The notes below the pieces were generated by a model. The model saw only the letters and a program-made list of their open reading frames with translations. It ran no database searches and was not told the origin of the DNA. From Caprella mutica (lineage: Eukaryota > Arthropoda > Malacostraca > Amphipoda > Caprellidae): a stretch of DNA of 64,000 bases. Made by a program: the position numbers and the translations under genes. The stretch covers positions 370,350-434,349 of the forward strand of contig CANNZV010001030.1 in the NCBI GenBank assembly GCA_947561585.1, given 5' to 3'. The number at the start of each line of letters is the position of its first letter. Position 1 is the first letter of the stretch. Below are positions 12,801-23,584 of this stretch, piece after piece.

Positions 12801-14465
12801 CTGTACTCTAAAAGGCCGTACACACGTAGAATTTTTTAAGTCTTTCCACCAGACTTTTTGCTAAGCTCCTCCTACTTTCTCTACGAGAATATAAGAAAAA
12901 ACTATATAATTGTTATTCATTTTAGTTGGTATCCATGATACCTACAGGTATCACGGATACCAACTTAAATAAAAAAAAAAAATACTCTACGTGTGTACGG
13001 CCCTTAACTTTGATAGTGACAGGGAGTTCTAATTCATATCCTCTTTTATTTTTGGGCAAAAAACTTCTACTGTAACTGTTTTTATGAAAATTGAAAATTT
13101 TTATGAGAAATAAAATTCTTGAAACGACTCATAAAAATGATTCAAATTGAATAAATTTAGTGATGAATAGTAATTGTTTGTTTTAAATTAAATTATTTAA
13201 TCATCAAAGATCAAGTAAGTTGATTTTAATAAATGCATTTGACAACTTTAATTTAAATCTAATTTCTCCTTAATTTCTTGCGAAGCATTTGAATTTTTTT
13301 TTTTTTAATATTAATCATTGTGTGGTGAAAATGTTTTATATTTTATATTTGGAAATTTTTATTTCATAACTTTAGTTACTGAAGATTTGACCGGAAAAGA
13401 GGGACGTACTTTAATGCTCGTCACACATAATTTAATATTAATAATGGAAAATGTCGTCGAAAAATCTAGAAGTTATACTCGATTGCATTTACTTTTCACA
13501 ATAGAATTCTTATAAATATAAATAAAATTACTCAAACAAGTCAATTTCTCTCGTGGATAAACAGTATCATAGAAAGGTGACTCTTAATCTTCTATGGCCC
13601 CACCATAACTTTTTGTCTGGGAATCTATAACATTCACACTTATGTCGTTTTTTCAAATATTTCAATATTACCTATTTCACTTTTTTTCAAACTGTACATC
13701 TCTCAGGTTTTTGTAAAGAAAAATCAATAAATTAATGATAATATTAAAAAAATTATATTCCATAATCAGATTATTGAATAAGATATAAATGCACAAATTT
13801 CCCATCTCATTTTAAATATCATTAATGCAATGTAAGTTACAAATTATCGGACAGTTGCATATTTTCGGTCATCAATCTATGAAAAAAAATCTAACAGTTT
13901 AACTCGTTATTTTATTATTGGTATCCATGATGTCTTTAGGTATCATGGATACCAAGTTAAATAACGAGTTAAATTAATAAATAAAATTTTTTATATCATC
14001 GGATATGTGGAGCTGTCCGATAATTCGTATCTTACCCAACATCTGCGCGATGTTTCATCTAGAGCAGTGGTTCTAGAAGTATTTTTCTCAGGCACCCCCT
14101 GAGCATTGTATTGCATTGAAATAAATTGAAAAGCTACAAGTATAATATATTTGGTCACTATGATGTTAAAAAATTGCAAATATGCTTCATGTACCTATGT
14201 TCTGCATGACATTAACACCAAGAACCGAAATTATAAGTAACATATAAACCAGGCACCCTCTATAAACATTCCAGGCCCCAAAGGGGTGCCGGGCACCCTA
14301 CTTTAAGAACCACTGCTTTAAATGGTAATTAATATCCACTTCCAAGTTTAATTACTACATAATACTTACATTTGGATCAAATTGCGATAAGTATGTTTCT
14401 TTTAAATGATTCACTGAAAATGGATTACTTGAATAACCACAGTAGTTTGTTGATTGATATTCCAT
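9756..14465 (-). CDS. Three-exon gene encoding a 181-residue basic protein (unrecognised family)
   Basis: Exons are 14370-14465, 10413-10769 and 9756-9848 on the minus strand. Both introns are phase 0, with GTAAGT donors and TTTTCAG acceptors, and the reading frame stays open across both junctions. The product is 181 residues. Residues 33-125 are rich in Ser, Asp and His. Residues 75-108 are an imperfect repeat around YQSG and EHQSG. KRKRKPK at 127-133 is a likely nuclear localisation signal. Residues 146-168, EYQRQNSRMRMQNKRDRDK onward, are strongly basic and weakly resemble a C/EBP-like bZIP basic region (N-x7-K/R, RD.DK), but no leucine zipper follows before the stop. I infer a nuclear or nucleic-acid-binding role; the family is not recognised. 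Intron 1 (3.6 kb) contains a fold-back element, a PIF-like MITE, a hairpin MITE and a hAT MITE, yet the exons are intact. Confidence 0.82.
10413..10769 (-). CDS. Exon 2 of the 181-residue protein gene
   Basis: It has 119 codons between a TTTTCAG acceptor (AG at 10771-10770) and a GTAAGT donor (starting at 10412). It encodes the Ser-rich region, the YQSG/EHQSG repeat (about 30-bp imperfect DNA repeats) and the KRKRKPK cluster. Reading on past the donor gives only five more codons before a stop. Confidence 0.85.
11020..11199 (+). repeat. Relic related to the interior of the 15.0-kb fold-back element
   Basis: TTGGTCCGACACTTTCGTAG, CTGCCAAGTCATTAAAT and GTACAACAAACTAGC match the interior of 15022-15546 and also 38405-38625. 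An inverted partner (AAAGTGTCGGACTAATG) lies near 11425-11445, inside the neighbouring element. It looks like an older copy into which a relative inserted. Confidence 0.6.
11200..11665 (-). mobile_element. Fold-back element, CCCCCGGTCATGAG arm family (copy 1)
   Basis: Bounded by exact 9-bp duplications ATTAAGAAG (11191-11199 and 11666-11674). The left terminus is GGGGTACGG and the right terminus, read inwards, is GGGTGTAGG. The arms are G-rich or C-rich repeats with CATGACC or GGTCATGAG. The right arm carries long G runs (11360-11380 and 11590-11650). No open frame belongs to it. It sits in intron 1 of the three-exon gene. Confidence 0.85.
12812..13004. mobile_element. PIF/Harbinger-like MITE with an internal perfect hairpin
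   Basis: Terminal inverted repeats AAGGCCGTACACACGTAGA and AGGGCCGTACACACGTAGA are flanked by TAA duplications (12809-12811 and 13005-13007). Three-base TAA/TTA duplications suggest PIF/Harbinger. The centre (12935-12965) is a hairpin whose two arms each contain GGTATCCATGATACC or a one-base variant. Confidence 0.8.
13846..14026. mobile_element. Hairpin MITE with TIR AATTATCGGACAG
   Basis: Inverted termini share AATTATCGGACAG. Inside, TTTAACTCGTTATTT and its inverse frame a stem containing TTGGTATCCATGAT. The target duplication is not clear. The inner hairpin matches that of the MITE at 12812-13004. Confidence 0.7.
14065..14315. mobile_element. hAT-type MITE
   Basis: The left end CAGTGGTTCTAGAAG and right end CTTTAAGAACCACTG are the classic hAT terminus with CAGTGGTTC. 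Inside both ends are inverted GGCACCC blocks. Flanking octamers ATCTAGAG and CTTTAAAT fit the nTnnnnAn hAT target pattern but are only partly alike, so the insertion is old. There is no transposase. Confidence 0.75.
14370..14465 (-). CDS. Exon 1 of the 181-residue protein gene
   Basis: The ATG at 14465-14463 opens 32 codons and ends in CCAAAT followed by GTAAGT. It is the first ATG after the predicted initiator. The hAT MITE at 14065-14315 lies only 54 bases into the intron. Confidence 0.8.
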
Positions 14466-14573
14466 TTTAAAAATAAGATATCACATATATTAAAATATAT
14501 AAAAACACCTTCGCACGATTTAGCTCTCTAGATCTTTCAGAGGTAAGACGCTGTGGTAACTTCAGAAAACAAC

Positions 14574-14606
14574 TGAAAACGTTCACCTTCCATGCTCTCT
14601 TTTATA
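14574..14606 (-). promoter_or_regulatory. Core promoter: TATA box and TCAGTT initiator
   Basis: On the minus strand TATAAAAG (14606-14599) lies 32 bases upstream of the A of TCAGTT (A at 14574). This is the usual spacing for a TATA/Inr promoter of arthropod type. It would give a 5' UTR of about 108 bases. A TGACGTCA-like half (TGACGTCAAG) lies further upstream near 14730. Confidence 0.65.
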
Positions 14607-15021
14607 CGAGCAACATTACGTCATGCATTGACTTGAACTGAACATGTCAGGAACATGAACACGTTGCTCAGTGTGCCGGCCGGGCAGCTGATCTGACATA
14701 CTGAAGATGATTCATGGTTTAGTGTTTACTGACGTCAAGGGCTATAGTAAAATAGAAAATTAAATAAAAAACTATTAAATTTCATCGAATAGTACAAATA
14801 TTACTCTTGTCTTAAATATGGAAAATTTTTTTTTAGTTTCAGATCAATTAAAAAGATTTACCTGTTAGGGTAAACTAACAAAGATACAATACAAAATGAA
14901 GAAAAATGAATTTAAATGTTAAAGTTAAATTTAAAAAAGGTAAAGTTAAATTAACTGAAATAAAATATCTCGTTTCCCAGAATCTCTTGAAATGTTTCTG
15001 TCAATACCGTATGGTAACATT

Positions 15022-15546
15022 GGGTGTAGGTCATAAGCCCCCCCGGTCAAGAGCCCCCCCCCCCCCGGTCATGAGACCCCCCCGGTCAAGAGCTCTCCCG
15101 GTCATGAGCCCCCTTAGGTCATAAGTCCCCCCCCCTGGTCAAGAGCTCCCCCGGTCACGAGCCACCCTGTTTTAAAATCCTTATTTACCTATATTATTTC
15201 ATCCTTATTGACACTTTTGTAGTTCATTACTGATTATACATAAAATATATGTATATAGGGGGGCGTGCCACCCCCCGAACCTCCCTGCCAGGAAATTAAA
15301 CACTTGAAGTGTGCAGTACAACAAACTAGCGGATACAACAAACTACATTAGCAGCTCTCAGTTATTTCTATCTAAGTAGTTCTTCATTTGTTTAACTAGG
15401 TAAATAAGGATTAAAAAAACAGAGGGGGGGGGGGGCTCGTGACCGAGGGGGCTCATGTCCTAGGGGGGCTCATGACCGGGGGGTTCATGACCGGGGGGGC
15501 TCTTGACCGGGGGGGCTCTTGACCGGGGGGCTCTTGACCGTACCCC
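15022..15546 (+). mobile_element. Fold-back element, CCCCCGGTCATGAG arm family (copy 2)
   Basis: Exact 9-bp duplications GGTAACATT lie at 15013-15021 and 15547-15555. The left terminus is GGGTGTAGG and the right terminus read inwards is GGGGTACGG, so it is in the opposite orientation to the copy at 11200. The arms are tandem CCCCCGGTCAAGAGC-type units. The interior (15190-15400) holds the TTGACACTTTTGTAG and CAACAAACTAGC segments also seen near 11100 and 38500. Confidence 0.9.
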
Positions 15547-15688
15547 GGTAACATTAATGGTAACATAATTTACTAATGGGTGACCCTAGAGACCAACCCT
15601 TTTCAATCATCCGGACATTTAAATCCATATATTTCTTAAAATTTTTTGCTATCCAAATGTTCTTTCAAATTATCTGCATTTTCTAATA

Positions 15689-16221
15689 CAGCAAAACTTC
15701 GCTTTAGACCAGCCTCCTAGTAGACAAACCTCCTATTAGACCAAGCAATTTTTGAAACTGTACTGGAAAAAAATAATTACAATACTGTTTTAAAGATAAA
15801 TCTCTGATTTGATTTATGTATCATATTTATTTATGCTGTTTTTAGGATAAAACATAAGGCAGAATCGGTTTATGATTTATAAAAAAAATTGATGTAAAAA
15901 GTTACAGAAAACTAGATACAGTGACGACTATTATAATTTCATAAAATGATAATTTAATTGAAAAAAATATTATATTCATTTTAATTAAATCAAAAAAAAT
16001 CAATACTGTTTCTAAATTTGTTTCCCTTCACAATTGGTATGTTAGTCACCATTAATTTGGCATTAAAGTTATAATAAACAAATAGAGCTATCGAAATGTT
16101 AAAGTCACCGCTTCACTTTTAGAGAAAACGATTTTGGTGTAGTAGGAAACTAATAAAGTGAGTTTCTTACCAGACCAAACAAACTTGGAACGTAAGTTTG
16201 GGGTACTACGAGGTTTTGCTG
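15689..16221. mobile_element. pogo/Tigger-like MITE
   Basis: The termini are CAGCAAAACTTCG and, inverted, CAGCAAAACCTCG, flanked by TA (15687-15688 and 16222-16223). CAG...CCTCG termini with TA target sites are typical of pogo-type Tc1/mariner elements. The AT-rich interior has no frame. Confidence 0.72.
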
Positions 16222-16261
16222 TAGTGCGTATTTGTAATTTTCTGTTAACCAGATTTCTCTA

Positions 16262-16774
16262 GTGTGTTACCCGTCAAAAATGACAGACTAAGGTTTTTCT
16301 AAACTGTAAAATAATCAGGATAAAATTCACTGGATATTTAAAAAAGTATCTGGATTATTTTGTTATATTTACAATTTTCTTTATTTGTACTTTTTCTGTT
16401 ATCCTATTTTTTTATTTTTCCATATTTTTCTATTTTCGGGATTTTCCTAGTATCTGAATCTTTATTTTTATTTTAAATTGATCGGTCTTCCGATATTTTT
16501 TATATTATTTTTCGGTTTTGCAGTAGTGTTTCAGCTTTCCGTATTTTTCAATTTTTGGGGATTTTTCTGCTTACCTGATATAAATTTTTTCTGAATTTTC
16601 TAATGTTTTCCAGGTTATTCGTTTTTTTCGCATTCTTTTTCCGCACTTTTCATTTTTCAAGAGACAAAATTATACACACAGGATATTAGCATATAGAGTG
16701 ATAATTAAACTTATATCAGAGCCCATAAAATTGATATATTAATAATTCTGTCACTTTTGACAGAGGGTGTACAC
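16262..16774. mobile_element. TA-flanked MITE, Tc1/mariner-like
   Basis: The left end GTGTGTTACCCGTCAAAAAT and right end inverted GTGTACACCCTCTGTCAAAA share GTCAAAA.TGACAG. TA lies on both sides (16260-16261 and 16775-16776). The interior is pyrimidine-rich with loosely repeated TATTTTTC and CGGGATTTT phrases. Confidence 0.62.
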
Positions 16775-16776
16775 TA

Positions 16777-19085
16777 GTTGAGGGGCTCAACCCACTTTTC
16801 AAAAAACTTTTTCATTTGTTGACCGATTGTTCTGAAATTTGTATAGTTAATGTAACTTCGCAAACAAAACATATTTTATTCGTGTAATTCTTTTGCTTTT
16901 GGCTTGGCTTTCGAAAAAAAGTGTTTTTTCAATTTTTTATAGAAAATATTGTATACATTTCAAATGACGAGAAGTGTATGAGTGTATATGCTGGAAAAAA
17001 AATAAGACAGTTTTTGAATCTTTGGAACATTTCGAACAACTACATAAAGGGCTTTTTTGATTTTCTTTCCCGTTTTTTTTTATAAGCATTCTTGATGACT
17101 AACTAGAATGTTCAAAACACCTAAATTTTCGTCTTTGAACTGTGATAAATAAAAACAGGGTGAAAATTGAAAAAGCCCTCTATAGATTTGTTAGAAATGT
17201 TTCAAGGATTATAAAACTTTCTTTGGTTTTCTTGTAGCATGAAAACTCATTGCCTTCTCGTCTTTTTTAGGTGTATATACACATTTTACAGGAGAGCCCA
17301 AATACGTTTATATTTGACCAAAAATGAAGATGTGTGAATAATACCCAAAATCGTATATACTCCCTTCCCCCTTTGGGTCCTGCATTGGATGGGTTGTAGT
17401 GCCTCTAGCCCTCAAGAAAAATGAGACATAAAAATACACTGCCTAGCATTCCTTTTGTAATTAAAAGAAATCATAATCCATTTGGACCCCTCCTGGGGGA
17501 GGTTCCAGTGCTCGTACCCTCACAAAAATTTAGGACATGAAAGCTGACTGCCTACCTAAAGACTAATTTTCATTAAAAAGAAAAGAAAATGATTGATTTT
17601 AACAACATAATCGATGGGTTGACCCCCTATATAATGAAAATTTTAATAATGAAATTTAAGTCATACTAGACAAGAAAAAATATAGTAATAACCTAATGAA
17701 ATTATTATTATGTATAAAATTAAGAAAATAGTCATTCATTGACGTATAAAGAGTTAAGAGTCACTTCATGTTGCTAATTTAACAAATTACAGAATTCTAA
17801 ATCTCTATTATTTTCAATTCCTGCAAATTTTAGTAAACTCTGAAAAAATCGTACATGTACACTTTTCTTTGACTCTACCTGCTAGTATAGACTCCTATTC
17901 TCCTGTTAACTGTTCACTAGTGTGGGCCAAAAATTGGGGTTTCGGGCAAACTTCTGAATCTTCATATGGAATAGTTATAATAAGTTGGTACGTTATGAAA
18001 GAACAATGCATGCAAATTTCCAGACCATTTTGGATATTTTTGAATTGCCCCGAAACATTTGAAATTTTGTACAAAACGATATTTTCCGACTAATTCTGAT
18101 ATATTTGATTTTTTTTTTATATGGAATAGGTGAAACTAGTTGGCACAATACGAATAAACACAACTTGTAAAATTGCAGATTAATTTTTGATACTTTTGGG
18201 TTACCAAAAGTTCTTTTTTGTAAAATATATTACTATTAAAATATTTCTCTTAAAATTAGCTTCTAGACTCTAGAGTCTAGAGCAATCATGCTGTTATTGT
18301 GATAAGATAGAAGAAATTTAATTTTCAAAATGACTCTGTGAATTGCATTGATTTCATTTTATAAAAGCATTTATCAATATTTTCGTATTGCAAAAATTTC
18401 GAATTTACTCGGATTTCAGCAATTCGCTTTGTCAACTTTTTTGAGTACAAGTGTCCCAAATATTGAAATATTGGTTTATTAATCAATAATTAATATTTTT
18501 CCTCAATTTCTTGCATATAACTCTCCTTATTATGTTCTTCATTGAGCACCAGACCTCCATAAGTGTGGAGCACTACACCGACTACAGTCCCTAGTGGTGC
18601 CTAAATTCGAACAATTTGGAGGGGTGGGGGCAACTTTAAACATTGTCGTACCGGTATGATTTTATGGCACAGACACCAAAATAAGCTCTTCGCAAGCTAT
18701 CTTTCTATTCTAAATGACAATAAATCAGAGTTTATTAGTTATTTGCCAAATGTAGTAAAAATCACCAAGAATCTTACTTTTCTGATATTTGAATCACTTG
18801 GGGGCAACTGTTAATCATATCAGAATTCACTCAAATTTCAGTACACGTACCTTTACTTGTCATATCAACTTTATATCACCATTCTATAAGTAATATCCAA
18901 AACTTTATTTTTTGACACACCCTACTGTTCACGTCATTCCTTACTATTTACAATGTATTACTGTTGTTCCTGTTAACTGTTTACGTCATCATGCACTTCC
19001 TGCTACTGTTGTCCAGTTAATTATTGCTGTTCATTCCATCCTATTGCAGTGTTACTGTTGATGTTGTTGTTTGATTGACTTTAGC
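16777..19085. other. AT-rich stretch without recognised genes
   Basis: Only short, unsupported open frames. A weakly duplicated segment occurs around 17340-17460 and 17480-17570, with the shared phrase of a GTGC(C)TC.(A/T)(G/C)CCCTCA type. No splice-supported exon was found. Confidence 0.4.
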
Positions 19086-19089
19086 CGAC

Positions 19090-20440
19090 TCAGGATTCTT
19101 CTGAGATTCGCAAAGTACCCGGGTCCTCTAGTAGCTCGCTAAATGTTCTCCATCCTCCTACCCTCCTCCAGTGCCTGACACCACATGCACGAGTGATCGC
19201 TGCTCTCCTCCTATTCTCCACAAAGTCTGCACTCCGCCGTCACCTCGACTCACAACAGTCTCCTTCATCTTCTCACTGCCAGGTGGTTTGTTGACCGGAA
19301 TCTGGCCAGGTTAATTTTCTATCCTCAGATCAAGCTCTTCTCTCTCTCACTCCTCCTCGTGTCCACAGGCATGCACTCCATTCTGCCTATATCTAATACC
19401 TTCGTGCCATAATCTAGCTTCACCTGTCCCTGCTACTTTTCTCCTATTCACAAATTCATTAACTGGTAGACCAATGTGTGTACGGACACCCACATGTGTA
19501 CAGACACCCAGACCACCTGCACCTCCCTTCAACCCACCTTCAACTCCCACAGCTTCTCCCTGATCTCCCACGGCACTAAGTCTCCTTTGGCTCCCTGCAA
19601 CGCGTCTACCAGTGATCTGCTGATGTCAATACAGCCGTTCTATCCCAATAATCCTCATCCAGCAGCCTCCAAACCCTTTTATTCATCGCTTCCCTTTCTG
19701 CACAGAAACTGTTTCATCACACACCTGCTAGTTCCACATACTGCTCCACTGAAATTTCTCCCCTTTTCATCACCACTACGCACCGTCCTTTTTCCACTCC
19801 TCCCTCTGCCGATCAGTCAGTGCACATCACTGGATCAAGCTAGCCACATAGCTACAGTGCTTCCATCGATCTTATCAGTCTTATTCCTTCTCCTTGTCTG
19901 TATATACCTTACCATGCAATGTGTTCCGCAACTCCAATGCATGCCCAGTGGCCCATCCTCATCTTCTCTTCTGATGCTCCACCCATTTACTCCCTCCTTC
20001 AAGACAGTCTTTCTCGGAACCTCCCTTACCATGAGAATCCCCCAAAGATCTCCCCTATCCATGCCCTTTCAATTCTCGTGCGTCCCTCGTCTTCTTTGGA
20101 CTCACCTCCAGAAACACAGACTCCCGTTTTGTGCTCCTTGTGTTGTCGGTAATCCTGTTGCCTCGTACATCTTGGCACTGTCCACCTTTTCAAGGTCAAT
20201 CTTGGAGATCCATGGAGCCCAAGCTGAACTGACCTATTCCCTCACGTTCCTCTGCGTCGCTGTATAGATATTGCTGATATACTCCTTCCCCAAACCCCAG
20301 CTCGCTTCTGCCACCATGCTCATGAGTCCTCTCCTTCCCTTCATTTTCTCAGTTAATTCCTTCACATACCGTTCGTATGTCAATCTTCTGCCATATGTCA
20401 CACGTAGGAGCCCAAGGTCCGGTTCTGTTACTGATGCCTT
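19090..20440 (-). pseudogene. Non-LTR retrotransposon ORF2 3' half (RT thumb, RNase H, Cys/His end)
   Basis: The minus strand is GC-rich compared with its surroundings. In reading order the translation shows GLLRVTYGRRLTYERYVKEL near 20420-20360, then GLGKEYISNIYTATQRNVRE and AWAPWISKIDLEKV near 20300-20180, typical of the region after the RT fingers/palm in LINEs of the Jockey/I/R1 type. An RNase H-like end (THVGVRTHIGLPVNEFVNR) lies near 19500. The C-terminal ECRLCGE...SSDHS..W segment lies near 19240-19170. Several stops and frame changes make it inactive. The 263-residue plus-strand frame over it is an antisense shadow. Confidence 0.85.
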
Positions 20441-20552
20441 GTCAACAGCTCGGTGTTCATGGCATTCCCTCCTGTTACTGTGTTCCTGTTAACTGATCAC
20501 TTCATTCCTAACTGTTACTGTTGTTTTCAGAGGTTACTTTGTTGGTAGTATT

Positions 20553-20660
20553 ACAGTAAAACTCCTGAGTTATGAAGTTTTTTTTATGAAGCACCCGAGT
20601 AATGAAGTACCTGAATTATGAAATGTTCCTGAGTTATGAAGTAGTTTTCTTTATTTAAAT
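20553..20660 (+). repeat. pogo-like terminus with short GAGTTATGAAGT repeats
   Basis: TA followed by CAGTAAAACTCCTGAGTTAT resembles a pogo/Tigger terminus. GAGTTATGAAGT-like phrases then repeat several times. The opposite end was not found. Confidence 0.45.
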
Positions 20661-20689
20661 CATAGAAAGCGTTACTACTTGAGGTATAA

Positions 20690-20822
20690 CTACACCTTTT
20701 ACAAGTGAAGTTGGCAGAAGTGAATATTAAATGGGAGAAGTCAAAAACGAATTGGCACAAGTGAAAAATGAATTGGCATAATTGAAAGTCATAATATTGC
20801 AGAAGTGTTGACCGGTTAACTG
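20690..20822. mobile_element. Solo fold-back arm (GGCAGAAGTGAA-type units)
   Basis: About six degenerate units of the type GAATTGGCACAAGTGAA end at TTGACCGGTTAAC. Read inwards the terminus is GTTAACCGG, one base from the shared nonamer pattern, followed by TCAACACTTCTGC. No left end was found, so this is a remnant. Confidence 0.45.
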
Positions 20823-20899
20823 ATCACGTCATTACCTTTGCAGAATTCGGAAAGGTAATATTTTAACCGGCATTTATTTATTTATATATTTATTTATCA

Positions 20900-21170
20900 T
20901 CTGGTTATTCGCATAACCAGAAAGTGTTGAACCAAATTACCTGAGATTTGGTGAAACGATTGGTCAATATCCAGTGACCTGCTGGTATAATTTTGGGAGC
21001 GATCGGGTCAAAGGTAAAATATCAAAGTCAAGGCCATTTATAACTCAATAACTCAGAAAGTATTCAACCATATTGCATGAAATTTGGTGGGACGATTGGT
21101 CATTACCCAGTTACCAGCTTATCAAAATTTGGAAGCAAACGGGTCAAAGGTTGAGGTCAAGGTCTTTTAT
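20900..21170 (+). repeat. Two diverged copies of a ~130-bp dispersed repeat
   Basis: ACCAGAAAGTGTTGAACCA with GAAACGATTGGTCA is repeated about 130 bases later as CTCAGAAAGTATTCAACCA with GGGACGATTGGTCA. Both copies end in CGGGTCAAAGGT. No coding signal. Confidence 0.7.
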
Positions 21171-21577
21171 AAGTGGGGCGAAGGTATGCGCTCTACTGAG
21201 TGCACATAATCTAGTTCCTTACTGTTACTGTTGTTTTCAGAGGTTACTCTGTTTGCAGTATTACATATTAACAACATTCATTCCTCCTGTTGATGCTCTA
21301 GTTCAAACAGATGATGTAATATGTCTGTTCATTTTATGTCTCACCTCAACTTGTATCGGTTGGTTTGTCTATCTAGGTACGTTATGTTCATATATACGCC
21401 AATTGTTGTATGTATTGGTTTGGCTCAATGAGACTAAACCTATTATTGTATGTAGTTTCCGGTACGTATATAAAACGTATCCAAATCATTTTACGTTTTT
21501 TTACTTTTTTTAAATTATTTAAAATTAATTGAATTTGGAATAATTTCAGTTTAGATAAATATTTAGTTTCTTTTTTA

Positions 21578-21855
21578 GAGTACAGGAATACGCAACTGTA
21601 CTGGAATAAGTCACTTACCTTATAAACTTATAAAGAGTTTACCAGGATAAAATATCGATACCAGTAAAAAATAACGTATTCCCGTAGCTACTGTTATATA
21701 TACCAATATATTTGTATATTCCCGTACAATTACGCATTCCCGTAGAAGTGTTTTCCGTATACCTTAGTTACGTATTCCCGTACAGTGACTTATTTCAGTA
21801 AAGTTATTTATTCCGTGTATTTACGCATTCTCGTTCAGTTAGGTATTCTTCACCG
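21578..21855. mobile_element. Possible fold-back remnant with TACGTATTCCCGTA units
   Basis: The left part holds AGGAATACGCAACTGTACTGG. The right part holds inverted ACGTATTCCCGTACAGTGAC and several CGCATTC/CGTATTCCCGTA units. The left terminus GAGTACAGG is close to the shared nonamer. The right end and a target duplication were not established. Confidence 0.4.
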
Positions 21856-21859
21856 TTAA

Positions 21860-22755
21860 TTTTGTGACAATAAACTGTTTCTTCATTAGGGTTAGAAAGA
21901 GTAAAGGAAATGCAGACTGTGACACGTTCTACCAAACTACCACTATATTAAACTTTCTGTTATAAGTAACAAGTGAACGAAAATGCGTAATGGTCAGTAT
22001 AACGTTAGTTACTCTTTCTCAGCAATGAAGGACGTAGGTACATTTTCAAGGTATATTAGAACATATGTAGATAACATGCTAACGTGGCGCCATCTCTATT
22101 TAGTGGAACGTTTCACCTCACACTACTCTGACACTTATTGACACTCACAGTACACGGAAAGTGGGTGCTAACCTAAGGCATGATAGGTCACAATTTTTTT
22201 TAAAATGTCAAACTGGTTCATGTGATTGCACTCATTATCCGAGAACTGTGGGTGTCTGAGTTTGTTGTTAGTTTTTGATGAAATAATAATATATTTTTCC
22301 TAACAACCAAATTTTTTTCCATTTTTTTAGATTGTCTTTTTTTATTTCATTTATTATTTTATTTCATTACATACGATAATGAAATCGTAAAAATATTGCA
22401 TCGCAGTGAAAATATGAAATATCGGACATTATATTCTGCATTAAATCTCGAACATGATTGACGAACATTATGGTCTCTGCATAAATTTGTAAAATATCCT
22501 GTATAATAAAAGTCGAGCTCAGTAAATTATTTTTGATGATTGTTGTTAATTGCATTGTTAATATTGTTGATTTCCCAATATTAATCTAAAATAATAATTA
22601 TTAATCATTTTCAAATACATCAGTTTACCTTCTAATCATTTTTTACGCAAATTCCAATAAAGAAAATATTAAAGGGTAAGCTGCAATAAAATGTACATAA
22701 ATTGCATACTTAGCATATAAGATTATAATAAATAAATCTCTTCGTTATTTTTTCT
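21860..22755. other. AT-rich stretch, nothing recognised
   Basis: No coding, RNA or transposon-end signal could be supported. Confidence 0.4.
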
Positions 22756-22756
22756 T

Positions 22757-23135
22757 AATAATTCTAATATTGCGAGAAATCTTTACCACCGACATATTAT
22801 GTACATGAGTCTTAAAGTCAAGATTCTCATCCAAATGACTGTCCATAAACTTCACCGCATCAACCTGTGAAATGATATAAATCTTCCCCTATAAGAGTAT
22901 ATAATATACTTAGTCTTGCTACAATAAATTCTAATTTGTTTGTAAATATTGAATATCTTAGTTACTGTTTATGATATTGGGAGCAAAGTCTTCTGCTCAC
23001 TTCTCGGCACGTTACAAGAAATTGTGCATTCATCAGCAAACATTAAGAAATTGAGTAAGTCAGTACAATTTGGTAGATCGTTAATAAAAATTAGAAAGAG
23101 GAGTGGGCCTAAGTTAGGTACTACCTTGAGGTTTA
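22757..23135 (-). pseudogene. LINE reverse transcriptase core fragment
   Basis: The minus strand encodes NLGPLLFLIFINDLPNCTDL followed by LNFLMFADECTISCN (about 23125-23000). These are the conserved LGPLLF.IFINDL and FADD motifs of non-LTR RT, with the second catalytic Asp changed to Glu. After a stop the text continues as FMDSHLDENLDFKTHVHNMS and KISRNIRIIKK (about 22870-22770), the thumb. It is dead and lacks both ends. Confidence 0.9.
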
Positions 23136-23284
23136 TTGTTAATATTTTATGTTTATTAAGTCTTATTTACCATTTTTACCTAAATACAAAATAAAAAGAA
23201 AATATGATAATTGATACTTTCAAAATAAATTTGCTATACGAGTGACAAAAATTTAATACACAATACCATCATCCTCTATGACGT

Positions 23285-23415
23285 CACGAGGGGGGGGGGG
23301 GGAGGCTGCGTAGAAGAAACTCAATTTCGTCTCTTTTGTGAGCGTACCTTATAGAGTAGTTATATCATGGATGTACTATTGAAGTCGGCGACGCTACCAA
23401 TGAGCCATCCTGGAC
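23285..23415 (-). repeat. Possible SINE fragment and G-run
   Basis: The minus strand reads CCAGGATGGCTCATTGGTAG near 23410-23390, resembling the A-box region of the tRNA-like sequence at 7108. No convincing B box follows. An uninterrupted G run lies at 23289-23302. Confidence 0.3.
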
Positions 23416-23584
23416 AATGTAGATGTAGTTTTGGAATGATCTTTATGCAATTGATAACTTGTGTGCTTCTAACAGTTATTTTAAATAAATATAATTTAAT
23501 ATTCTACATTTTGGAATCTTTTCATTTTTAATGTAAATGATAAAAATATGTATAAAGTTATTTATTAATATTTGTAGGTATTAA

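Noticed and set aside
14639..14660. p53-like response element (GAACATGTCAGGAACATGAA) just upstream of the three-exon gene
   Set aside because: Only the first half-site fits RRRCWWGYYY well. One imperfect motif in AT-rich DNA is not enough to claim regulation.
15013..15021. TSD GGTAACATT equals part of the CCAGGTAACATT terminus at 3199, 6424 and 8181, suggesting insertion into that element
   Set aside because: The flanks of 15022-15546 show no other similarity to that element. A nine-base match is probably chance.
19476..20267. 263-codon plus-strand frame
   Set aside because: It is antisense to a recognisable LINE ORF2 remnant on the minus strand. The frame is long only because that region is GC-rich.
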